From an uncultured Phycisphaerae bacterium (GTDB lineage Bacteria; Planctomycetota; Phycisphaerae; Sedimentisphaerales; Anaerohalosphaeraceae), in NCBI GenBank assembly GCA_937920485.1, contig CALETL010000109.1, positions 1 through 5,305 of the forward strand: a DNA stretch of 5,305 nt, read 5' to 3'. The position numbers were made by a program, and so were the translations under genes. The number at the start of each line of letters is the position of its first letter. The stretch's first letter is position 1. The notes beneath the pieces were generated by a model that was not told the DNA's origin, did not search any database, and saw only the letters and a program-made list of their open reading frames with translations. Positions 1-5,305 of this stretch are shown here, one piece after another.

Positions 1-20
1 TTCGAATCCCCCCCTCTCCG
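1..20 (+). tRNA. tRNA 3' end, probably tRNA-Ser (partial, cut by window edge)
   Basis: The first 20 bases divide exactly into the end of a tRNA: T-loop TTCGAAT (1-7), 3' strand of the T-stem CCCCC (8-12), 3' strand of the acceptor stem CCTCTCC (13-19) and discriminator G (20). The implied acceptor 5' strand GGAGAGG together with a G discriminator is typical of bacterial tRNA-Ser, but the anticodon and long variable arm lie outside the window, so the identity is inferred. CCA is not encoded (GTA follows), so the end would be added by CCA-adding enzyme. A strong intrinsic terminator begins 10 bases downstream, which supports a transcript ending here. Confidence 0.8.
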
Positions 21-30
21 GTAATTCCTT

Positions 31-63
31 AAACGTATGTATGGCAAGTACATGCGTTTTTTT
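31..63 (+). terminator. Rho-independent terminator of the upstream tRNA
   Basis: AAACGTATGTA (31-41) and TACATGCGTTT (49-59) form an 11-bp stem with a single G-U wobble and a 7-base loop TGGCAAG. The run of seven T at 57-63 overlaps the stem end. In RNA of the plus strand the wobble is a legal G-U pair. On the minus strand it becomes an A-C mismatch and no T run follows, so the element is directional and serves the tRNA rather than the symporter. Confidence 0.9.
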
Positions 64-139
64 ATGCGCTCTATTCCCCCGTAACTGATATTCCCCAATA
101 TGCCCTGTTTTTGACGATAAAATGCATTCTATGCGCAAC

Positions 140-154
140 TAAATTCCCAATTTA
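140..154. repeat. Short perfect inverted repeat (TAAATT-N3-AATTTA)
   Basis: Six-base arms with a CCC loop. Read as minus-strand RNA the stem can lengthen to 9 bp with U-G pairs. It is A/T-rich and not followed by a U tract, so it may be a weak 3'-end structure of the symporter mRNA, a protein site, or chance in AT-rich DNA. Confidence 0.3.
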
Positions 155-176
155 ATCCATTTCGGGGTGAAGTGCT

Positions 177-193
177 AAACAGCGGTGCTGCTT
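177..193 (-). terminator. Weak candidate terminator hairpin after the symporter
   Basis: On the minus strand AAGCAGC-ACC-GCTGTTT folds into a 7-bp stem with one G-U pair and a 3-base loop, about 35 bases after the symporter stop codon. The pairing is complete only in minus-strand RNA, since the plus strand has an A-C mismatch at that position. Its own 3' arm supplies only three U before AGC, so it is a poor intrinsic terminator at best. It may instead be a 3' stabilising hairpin. Confidence 0.25.
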
Positions 194-227
194 TCATAGG
201 CATTTTTCATTTTCAGAATCAAACCCT

Positions 228-2036
228 CTATTTCATCTCTAATTTACCCCAGATGGAAATTAAAAATACTATACCGCCAACCATTATTGCTGTGAAAATT
301 GCACCATAAAGAATTTGCCCATACATATAATAGCCAGCAGCAAAGATAGCACTATAAACAGCTAAACATCCGACAACCATACAAAGAATCCCTCGCGGCA
401 AGTCCCCTTTCGTAGCCGTCTGTGTAATTGGATCACCCTCTGCTTGCGCTTTCTTGAGAACAACATTCCAGCCGGGACCACCAGGGCGCACCAGTCGATA
501 AAAACCTCGTAATGTGCCGTCGTCATCCGGCTTTGTCAGGAATGTCACAATCAACCAACAAATCGATGTAATAGACACACCCATAACCAATCCAATATGT
601 CCCGGCAATGGAGCATGGCCCAACCTCACATGAACGATTTCTAAATAGAACGCTATAATGAACGAAACGATCATTCCTGTAATCTCGGTCCAAGCATTGA
701 TCCGCCACCAGAACCAGCGTAAAATGAAAATCAGGCCTGTGCCAGCTCCAATCTGTAATAGAATTCGAAAAGCTTGTAAAGCATTTTGGAGTAGTAAGGC
801 AATAAATGCGGCCAAAATCATCAATAACACCGTAGATATTCGTCCAATCCGAACTAATTCTTTTTCTGATGCATCAGATTTAATAAAACGTTTGTAAAAA
901 TCATTAACCACATAGGAAGAACCCCAATTTAAATGGGATGCCATCGTTGACATATAAGCCGCAATCAGTGAAGCAACAACAATCCCCATAATCCCAGTCG
1001 GCAGATAGGTCAGCATCGCCGGATAAGCGATATCATTTTTTACAATCGCCGGGTCAACATGTGGAAATCGTTCTTGAATTGCGCTAATATCAGGGAATAC
1101 AACTAAAGAAGCTAAAGCCACCAAAATCCAGGGCCATGGACGCAATGCATAATGACACGCATTGAATAATAACGTGGCTCCTATGGCGTTTTTTTCGTCT
1201 TTTGCCGACAGCATCCGTTGTACCAAATATCCTCCTCCTCCGGGCTCGGCGCCGGGATACCAAACGGACCACCATTGAACAGCAATTGGTATCAGCATGA
1301 CAGGGATAAACGTTTCCATAAATTTGAACCCGGATTCTGATTTCGCAACAGGAATTAAGCTAAGCTTATCCATAACATTTGCGTGATTAAACAAACCCGA
1401 AAGCCCCCCCACTTGCGGCAACCGACAAACAATTACCGCAGCCGCAACGGCACCAAACATCGCAAAGCTAAAAAGGATAAAATCAGTAATTAATACGGAA
1501 CGAATACCCCCTAAACCACAATAAACAACCGTTACCACCATTGCAATCAGAATTGTCTTGGCTGGCGAAAGATTCAGCAGTACACCGCCAATTTTAATTG
1601 CTGCCAACGAAACCGTTCCCATAATCATCACATTAAAAAAAACTCCCAGATAAATCGCCCGGAAGCCCCTCAAAAAAGCTGCGGTTTTTCCACTATACCG
1701 AATCTCATAAAATTCAATATCCGTCATCACACTTGAGCGACGCCAGAGTTTGGCGTAGACAAAAACCGTTAACATCCCCGTTAGCAAAAATGCCCACCAT
1801 ACCCAGTTTCCGGAAACACCATTGGTACGTACAATGTCCGTTACAAGATTAGGAGTGTCCGTTGAAAATGTTGTTGCCACCATTGAAACACCAAGCAGCC
1901 ACCACGGCATACTGCGCCCACCAAGAAAATATTCTGTGGAGCTGCTTCCTGCTTTTTTGGAGACTAAAACCCCCACCAGCAAAATGATTGCAAAAAAACC
2001 TAATACAATCACCCAATCAATCCATGCCAATGCCAT
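228..2036 (-). CDS. Sodium:solute symporter, SSS family (SLC5-like)
   Basis: Inner-membrane carrier of 602 residues that couples Na+ influx to solute uptake. The N-terminus carries the family hallmark YFLGGRSMPWW (36-46). YCGLGGIRSVLITDF (172-186) matches the SSS signature region, and VQRMLSAKDEKNA (272-284) matches the conserved cytoplasmic loop. A360, S363 and T364 in AAYMST align with the Na2 sodium-site residues of vSGLT. About 13 core helices are visible, then a hydrophilic loop (about 501-545) with RPGGPGW (517-523) and two further helices (about 546-568 and 573-597), a long-tailed subfamily. The start is fixed by AAGGA seven bases upstream (2044-2048). It lies 32 bases behind the epimerase stop with no terminator between, so co-transcription is likely. 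Substrate is unknown: a sugar would fit the neighbour, but sequence alone does not exclude amino or carboxylic acids. About 41% G+C in a hand-counted 180-base sample. Confidence 0.93.
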   Translation of the reverse strand: MALAWIDWVIVLGFFAIILLVGVLVSKKAGSSSTEYFLGGRSMPWWLLGVSMVATTFSTDTPNLVTDIVRTNGVSGNWVWWAFLLTGMLTVFVYAKLWRRSSVMTDIEFYEIRYSGKTAAFLRGFRAIYLGVFFNVMIMGTVSLAAIKIGGVLLNLSPAKTILIAMVVTVVYCGLGGIRSVLITDFILFSFAMFGAVAAAVIVCRLPQVGGLSGLFNHANVMDKLSLIPVAKSESGFKFMETFIPVMLIPIAVQWWSVWYPGAEPGGGGYLVQRMLSAKDEKNAIGATLLFNACHYALRPWPWILVALASLVVFPDISAIQERFPHVDPAIVKNDIAYPAMLTYLPTGIMGIVVASLIAAYMSTMASHLNWGSSYVVNDFYKRFIKSDASEKELVRIGRISTVLLMILAAFIALLLQNALQAFRILLQIGAGTGLIFILRWFWWRINAWTEITGMIVSFIIAFYLEIVHVRLGHAPLPGHIGLVMGVSITSICWLIVTFLTKPDDDGTLRGFYRLVRPGGPGWNVVLKKAQAEGDPITQTATKGDLPRGILCMVVGCLAVYSAIFAAGYYMYGQILYGAIFTAIMVGGIVFLISIWGKLEMK

Positions 2037-2043
2037 ATAATCT

Positions 2044-2048
2044 TCCTT
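2044..2048 (-). promoter_or_regulatory. Shine-Dalgarno of the symporter gene
   Basis: AAGGA on the minus strand, seven bases before the ATG at 2034-2036, inside the 32-base gap after the epimerase stop. It decides the symporter start and supports independent translation within a shared mRNA. Confidence 0.7.
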
Positions 2049-2068
2049 GATTTATATGTTTTTTCAGA

Positions 2069-2983
2069 CTACTTATTTTGCGAAAAAAACTCAATCGTCT
2101 TCGATAATCCTTCATCAAAGCTTGCTGTCGGCGTAAACCCGGTCGCCAGAATCTTGTCAACACTTGCCTGAGAGTGTTTGACATCGCCAGCCCGTGTGGG
2201 CGCGTATTGAATCTCAGATGAAGACTGCGTTAGTTTGATGATCTTTTTGGCAATATCATTGATGGTCTGTCGTTTTCCATAAGCAACATTATAGACCCCT
2301 GTATGTTCGTTCTCGGCTAAATATGCATTAGCAGCAACGATATCTTTGACATAAATAAAATCTCGCGTCTGTTCGCCATCGCCAAAAATCGTGATCGATT
2401 CATTACGCAGCGCCTTGTGAATAAAAATCGGGATTGCCGCCGCATACTGACTGCCCGGATCCTGACGTGGACCGAAAACATTAAAATATCGCATACAAGC
2501 TGTTTTCAGCCAACCCTCACCAGCGAAAATACCACAATAGTACTCACCATCCAGTTTGGTCACCGCATAAGGACTTTTGGGCTCAGGAATCATTGTCTCC
2601 AGCTTCGGGACAGTAGGATTGTCACCATAATTGGCCGCTGAACTGCTGAAGCACAATTTTTTAACGCCGGCAGCAGCCGCTTCCTGCAAGACATTCAGCG
2701 TGCCCTGCGTATTGATCTCGACACATTCGGCGGGTTTTTCCATGGATTCCGGCACACTGATCATTGCCGCAAGATGAAAAACATAGTCGACCCCTTTGAC
2801 CGCTTCTTTGGCCACTTGACGATCCGTAATAGAACCCTCTATGAATTCAACATCAAATCCTGCGAGGTTCTCTTTGTAGCCGCTTCGAAGATTATCCAGA
2901 ACGCGTACTTCGGCTTTCGTGTTATAGTGCTCAACAATATGGCTGCCGATAAAACCGGCTCCGCCTGTGACTAATATACGCAT
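2069..2983 (-). CDS. NAD-dependent nucleotide-sugar epimerase (GalE/WbpP-like, extended SDR)
   Basis: Cytosolic enzyme of 304 residues in the extended short-chain dehydrogenase family. It probably inverts C4 of a UDP-hexose (UDP-glucose/UDP-galactose or the N-acetyl forms) by transient oxidation with bound NAD. Visible features are the Rossmann motif TGGAGFIG (6-13), acidic D30 at the end of the second strand for the adenosine ribose, the SSS segment (113-115) supplying the catalytic serine, Y139-x3-K143 (SPYAVTK), RYFNVFGPRQDP (165-176), and GDGEQTRDFIYVKDI (201-215) for substrate binding. It is shorter than E. coli GalE (338) and resembles the compact GalE forms often found in polysaccharide clusters. 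RPGD-like RAGD (264-267) is also typical. The start has AAGGA ten bases upstream and its own promoter at 3019-3047. The symporter follows 32 bases behind. Exact substrate cannot be told from sequence, so no symbol is given. About 44% G+C in a 180-base sample. Confidence 0.92.
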   Translation of the reverse strand: MRILVTGGAGFIGSHIVEHYNTKAEVRVLDNLRSGYKENLAGFDVEFIEGSITDRQVAKEAVKGVDYVFHLAAMISVPESMEKPAECVEINTQGTLNVLQEAAAAGVKKLCFSSSAANYGDNPTVPKLETMIPEPKSPYAVTKLDGEYYCGIFAGEGWLKTACMRYFNVFGPRQDPGSQYAAAIPIFIHKALRNESITIFGDGEQTRDFIYVKDIVAANAYLAENEHTGVYNVAYGKRQTINDIAKKIIKLTQSSSEIQYAPTRAGDVKHSQASVDKILATGFTPTASFDEGLSKTIEFFSQNK

Positions 2984-2993
2984 GTTTTCAGGT

Positions 2994-2998
2994 TCCTT
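2994..2998 (-). promoter_or_regulatory. Shine-Dalgarno of the epimerase gene
   Basis: AAGGA on the minus strand, ten bases before the ATG at 2981-2983. The spacing is slightly long but workable, and the Rossmann motif begins at residue 6, so this ATG is the natural start. Confidence 0.6.
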
Positions 2999-3018
2999 AA
3001 CTAATATGGCCGGTAATA

Positions 3019-3047
3019 ATTATAATCCATCTGCCAGCGATTCGCAA
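3019..3047 (-). promoter_or_regulatory. Sigma70-type promoter of the epimerase-symporter operon
   Basis: Minus strand: -35 TTGCGA (3042-3047), 17-base spacer, perfect -10 TATAAT (3019-3024). Transcription would start near 3012, giving a leader of about 28 bases that contains the Shine-Dalgarno. It sits wholly in the 92-base gap after the antiporter stop, so the epimerase and symporter can be expressed apart from the antiporter. A perfect inverted repeat lies just upstream of the -35. Confidence 0.65.
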
Positions 3048-3052
3048 CATCT

Positions 3053-3069
3053 GTTAATTCATCATTAAC
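3053..3069. repeat. Perfect inverted repeat upstream of the epimerase -35 box
   Basis: GTTAAT-N5-ATTAAC with six-base arms, located 5 bases upstream of the -35 hexamer and 6 bases after the antiporter stop codon. The placement suits an activator or regulator site. As RNA it could form a small 3' hairpin for the antiporter message, but no U tract follows, so it is not a standard terminator. Chance occurrence in AT-rich DNA is possible. Confidence 0.4.
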
Positions 3070-3075
3070 TGTCGG

Positions 3076-4770
3076 TCACATCAAGGTTTGTTTCGGGGGA
3101 TTTTTAGGCAGCAACAGCAGCACCACAATGATTATCAAGGTCGCAGCAGCAATGGACCATATCCAGCTTAGCCCGAGAGCCGCGGGAAGATAGCCAACCA
3201 GCAGGGCAATAATCCCGACAAATAGACTGTAGGGAAGCTGGGTTCTCACGTGTTTTATGAGTTTGCATTGAGATGAAATCGAACTCAGGATCGTTGTGTC
3301 GGAAATGGGGGAACAGTGGTCCCCGAATATGGCCCCATCAAGAATAGCGGCAAGACTTATGATCGTTGTCAAACCATAACTGTTTCCATCGAGGGCGAAA
3401 GCAACCGGGATAGCCGCAGGGATAAGGATCGCCATCGTGCCGTAACTTGTGCCGGTGGAAAAGGAGATCATTGAAGCAACTAAGAATAGCAGCGGAGAGA
3501 ACAGCCAGGGAGAAATTCTACCCGACAGAACAGTAGCAAGAAACTCACCCGTACTTAAGCTGTCACTGGTGTTTTTCAGTGACCATGCAAGAACAAGTAT
3601 CACACACGGGACCATGCTTTTCTTAATCCCCCTGTAAAAGCATTTTAATACGGACTCAAGAGAAAGGGCTCGTGTAAACGCAATACAGATAAGAGCCAGA
3701 GCAAGACCCAGCAGAGCGGCAAAATCGAGTATGATCGTCGTGTTGGGAACATCGGCGAGAATTTGCCGCCAGTAGCTAAAGCTTGCTAAAGAGCCGCCAT
3801 TATGCATTTTTTCTAATCCGCCGCCGCAGACCCAGATGCCGGTGATATGGAAAGCGATGAGCCCGAAAAACGGAATGAGGGCGCAAAGAGGATGAAGTTC
3901 TTTCGAGCCGTCAGATTCGATATCCGGTTTGTCAGCCGAAGATGAAAGCAGGGGCTGGTTTTGTTCGGCTTTTTTCATGGGGCCGAATTCTTTTTTTGAT
4001 AGAATCTGCAGCAAGACAAAAATGATCATGAGGATGCAATAGAAGCGAAAGCCCAGCGAATCGAAGAACATTGAATAGCCGTCTTGTTCGATACCAAGTT
4101 GTTGGCCGACGGCCGTAAAGAGTCCGACTTCGTATACGATCCAGGTGCTGATAGCGGCCAGGCCGGTTATCGGCGCGCTGGTGGCATCAACGATGAAAGC
4201 CAGCTTTTCTCTGCTGACGCCAAATCTATCGGTAACAGGACGCATTGCAGAACCGACGATCATGGCATTGGTGTAATCGTCGATGAAACAGATGATCCCT
4301 AAAAGCGCGGTCGCCATCTGGGCGGATGTTTTCCCTTTAACCCATCGCAGCAGCCATCTTATGATTCCGCGAAAACCGCCGGAGGTTACGACAAGCTCGA
4401 TCATGACGAATATCGGCGGGATGAACGCAAGAATCTGAAGGTTGTCGACATCGCTTATTGTTTTATCTACGAAATCATAAGTATGTTTAAAACCTGCAAA
4501 GTAGTCTATAATGCTTGTCGGCGAATCCTGAAAACAGGTCAAAAAACCGCCGGCAACAATTGCGATGGCAAGACTGGCCACAACATGCTGAGTTGTAAAA
4601 GCAAGCAGGATGGCCAGAAGCGGAGGGATAATACTGTACCATTGGCCTGCATCGGGGTTGTGTTCGGTAAGGGGTGCGCATAATTGGGCAACAATGGAAA
4701 TAAGGATAAAGATAAGAGATGAAATGAGAATTTTTCGGACTATTTTAGAATTCAAGGGGTTTTTGGTCAT
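3076..4770 (-). CDS. nhaC: Na+/H+ antiporter, NhaC family
   Basis: Inner-membrane exchanger of 564 residues, expected to export Na+ in return for H+ and so serve pH and sodium homeostasis. It shows the core NhaC-family blocks in order: FIDDYTNAMIVGSAMRPVTD (162-181) followed by REKLAFIVDATSAP (187-200), FSTGTSYGTMAILIP (437-451), and GAIFGDHCSPISDTTILSS (479-497) leading into HVRTQLPY (507-514). The acidic pair D164-D165, D478 and D484 in membrane-associated blocks are likely ion-handling residues. A hydrophilic loop (about 260-295) splits the two halves, and the C-terminus ends in a helix plus a short basic tail. It is longer than the 453-residue Bacillus NhaC. An in-frame TAG lies seven codons upstream of this ATG, and the first helix begins about residue 12, so the start is constrained although no Shine-Dalgarno is seen. 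No clear own promoter; see tRNA-Gln. Related carriers in this superfamily can exchange organic ions, so the substrate is inferred. About 54% G+C in a 180-base sample. Confidence 0.92.
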   Translation of the reverse strand: MTKNPLNSKIVRKILISSLIFILISIVAQLCAPLTEHNPDAGQWYSIIPPLLAILLAFTTQHVVASLAIAIVAGGFLTCFQDSPTSIIDYFAGFKHTYDFVDKTISDVDNLQILAFIPPIFVMIELVVTSGGFRGIIRWLLRWVKGKTSAQMATALLGIICFIDDYTNAMIVGSAMRPVTDRFGVSREKLAFIVDATSAPITGLAAISTWIVYEVGLFTAVGQQLGIEQDGYSMFFDSLGFRFYCILMIIFVLLQILSKKEFGPMKKAEQNQPLLSSSADKPDIESDGSKELHPLCALIPFFGLIAFHITGIWVCGGGLEKMHNGGSLASFSYWRQILADVPNTTIILDFAALLGLALALICIAFTRALSLESVLKCFYRGIKKSMVPCVILVLAWSLKNTSDSLSTGEFLATVLSGRISPWLFSPLLFLVASMISFSTGTSYGTMAILIPAAIPVAFALDGNSYGLTTIISLAAILDGAIFGDHCSPISDTTILSSISSQCKLIKHVRTQLPYSLFVGIIALLVGYLPAALGLSWIWSIAAATLIIIVVLLLLPKNPPKQTLM

Positions 4771-4865
4771 TCGTATTTGCTTAGGGAACTATTAATGACT
4801 TCTTTTCATGGCGCAGCTTTGATTCCTAATTAGCATTTTGCCGTTAACAAGTGTCCCCCTGCTCA

Positions 4866-4890
4866 TTTTCTTCACTAAAAGTGAAAAAAA
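4866..4890 (-). repeat. Hairpin-forming inverted repeat directly behind tRNA-Gln
   Basis: In minus-strand RNA, UUUUUUUCACU pairs with AGUGAAGAAAA across a UUU loop, an 11-bp stem with one U-G pair. It starts at the very base after the tRNA discriminator. The U run lies before the stem, not after it, so this is not a normal intrinsic terminator. It could be a 3' trailer structure guiding tRNA end processing. The stem is A/U-rich and weak. Confidence 0.4.
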
Positions 4891-4961
4891 TTGGGGTACA
4901 GGGATTTGAACCCCAACTAACTGATTCAGAGTCAGTCGTGCTACCGTTACACTATACCCCA
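4891..4961 (-). tRNA. tRNA-Gln (anticodon CUG)
   Basis: A complete 71-base cloverleaf on the minus strand. Acceptor arms TGGGGTA and TACCCCA pair fully, with discriminator A at 4891. The D-arm is GTG/CAC with loop TAACGGTAG. The anticodon stem ACTGA/TCAGT encloses loop CTCTGAA, giving anticodon CUG (DNA 4927-4929), which reads CAG. The variable region is four bases, and T-stem TGGGG/CCCTG (two wobble pairs) encloses TTCAAAT. The weak U-A first acceptor pair is typical of glutamine tRNAs. CCA is not encoded. A near-consensus promoter precedes it. Confidence 0.96.
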
Positions 4962-4978
4962 ATGGTATTAAGGCGGGG

Positions 4979-5007
4979 ATTATAGCACTCCGGACCAAAA
5001 GCGTCAA
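4979..5007 (-). promoter_or_regulatory. Strong sigma70-type promoter of tRNA-Gln
   Basis: Minus strand: -35 TTGACG (5002-5007), 17-base spacer, perfect -10 TATAAT (4979-4984). The predicted start near 4972 leaves about ten bases of 5' leader for RNase P removal. A CCCCGCC-rich stretch lies right after the -10, a GC-rich discriminator such as stable-RNA promoters under growth-rate (stringent) control often carry. Confidence 0.85.
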
Positions 5008-5032
5008 GTGCGGAATTGGGCAAAATTGGCGG

Positions 5033-5060
5033 TTGACGGGCGGGTTCTTTTCCATAAACT
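5033..5060 (+). promoter_or_regulatory. Candidate promoter of the dihydrouridine synthase gene
   Basis: Plus strand: -35 TTGACG (5033-5038), 16-base spacer, -10 TAAACT (5055-5060, four of six consensus bases). The start would fall near 5067, some 30 bases before the ATG. It lies back to back with the tRNA-Gln promoter, with 25 bases between the two -35 boxes. Confidence 0.4.
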
Positions 5061-5098
5061 ATTGGCTTTCACGGCTTTACAGGACTTTTAACTGAAAA

Positions 5099-5305
5099 AT
5101 GCTAAAATTCGGTTCTATACAATTGGATATGCCCTTTATTCAAGCCCCGCTGTCGGGATATACTGACCACCCGATGCGGATTCTGGCCAAGCGGTTCGAT
5201 TGCCCCTTGACCTTTACCGGGGTCATGCTGGACAAGATCGCCCTGCATCATAAGGCCCTGAAAAAGCTGAAATTCCAGCCGGTTGAAACCGAGCATCCTG
5301 TCGGC
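5099..5305 (+). CDS. tRNA-dihydrouridine synthase, Dus family (partial, N-terminal 69 residues)
   Basis: FMN enzyme that reduces uridines in tRNA D-loops to dihydrouridine using NADPH. The frame opens MLKFGSIQLDMPFIQAPLSG and continues YTDHPMRILAKRF, matching the Dus start (consensus APMAGVTDxxFRxLARRxG) with A16-P17 and G20-x-T22-D23 at the flavin-binding first strand and loop. ETEHPVG at the window edge fits the usual run into the next strand (HPVGAQIFG). Where most members have TEMV this one has TGVM (40-43), so it belongs to a divergent subgroup and I cannot say which position it modifies. The catalytic cysteine is beyond the window. The ATG at 5099 has only AGGA at 14 bases distance, and an alternative ATG at 5129 would cut off the first strand. 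About 52% G+C. Confidence 0.85.
   Translation, partial: MLKFGSIQLDMPFIQAPLSGYTDHPMRILAKRFDCPLTFTGVMLDKIALHHKALKKLKFQPVETEHPVG

Larger units (their letters stand above)
64..227. other. Intergenic region between tail-to-tail tRNA-Ser and symporter
   Basis: About 160 bases with no credible open reading frame and no convincing promoter on either strand. It holds small hairpin-forming palindromes: ATATT-CCCC-AATAT (88-101), TAAATT-CCC-AATTTA (140-154) and a minus-strand hairpin at 177-193. The plus-strand TTGACG at 111-116 has no matching -10 at proper spacing. The tRNA transcript and the symporter transcript converge on this stretch. Confidence 0.6.

Noticed and set aside
1..20. tRNA-Ser 3' end as an integration (att) site of a genomic island
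   Set aside because: No integrase gene and no second copy of the tRNA 3' sequence is visible anywhere in the window.
111..139. Plus-strand TTGACG as a promoter in the left intergenic region
   Set aside because: No acceptable -10 at 15-19 bases and no gene downstream on that strand.
1822..2040. Plus-strand open frame of 72 codons inside the symporter
   Set aside because: Antisense shadow of conserved SSS coding sequence; no ribosome site or recognised domain.
3053..3069. Palindrome after the antiporter as an intrinsic terminator
   Set aside because: Only 6 A/T-rich base pairs and no U tract on the minus strand; better viewed as a possible protein site.
4487..4681. Frames on both strands overlapping the 5' part of the antiporter gene
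   Set aside because: Shadows of the NhaC reading frame, Arg/Cys-rich and low in credible protein features.
4792..5055. Minus-strand open frame of 87 codons
   Set aside because: It runs through tRNA-Gln and its promoter and shows no protein family features; a chance frame.
5102..5296. Minus-strand open frame opposite dus
   Set aside because: Antisense to a recognisable Dus N-terminus and without family features.

Overview
The window reads as an ordinary bacterial chromosome segment. It holds four protein genes (one cut by the right edge) and two tRNA genes (one cut by the left edge). I found no phage, transposon, CRISPR or defence genes, and I do not see a clearly new biological system. Neither visible tRNA 3' end has an encoded CCA, and two Na+-linked transporters lie close together. 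The symporter subfamily, with its RPGGPGW loop and extra C-terminal helices, is one I associate with marine Planctomycetota, Verrucomicrobiota, Lentisphaerota and Bacteroidota. A PVC-group or similar Gram-negative, possibly saline-living organism is my best guess, at low confidence.

Layout, left to right. The last 20 bases of a probable tRNA-Ser (+ strand) are followed by a strong intrinsic terminator at 31-63. An intergenic stretch with only small AT-rich palindromes follows. Three minus-strand genes come next: an SSS-family sodium:solute symporter (228-2036), a GalE-type nucleotide-sugar epimerase (2069-2983) and an NhaC-family Na+/H+ antiporter (3076-4770). Then come a minus-strand tRNA-Gln(CUG) at 4891-4961 with a near-consensus promoter, a short divergent promoter region, and on the plus strand the first 69 codons of a tRNA-dihydrouridine synthase.

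Transcription as read from the sequence. The epimerase has its own sigma70-type promoter (TTGCGA-N17-TATAAT). The symporter starts 32 bases after it with a good Shine-Dalgarno, so these two very likely form an operon. The antiporter has no convincing promoter or Shine-Dalgarno, and there is no clear terminator between it and tRNA-Gln, so it may be read at least partly from the tRNA promoter.

Functionally, NhaC would exchange internal Na+ for protons and the SSS carrier would spend a Na+ gradient to import an unknown solute. The epimerase would interconvert UDP-hexoses for surface polysaccharide or sugar use. Sampled base composition is lower in symporter and epimerase (about 41-44% G+C) than in antiporter and dus (about 52-54%), a mild hint of different histories.
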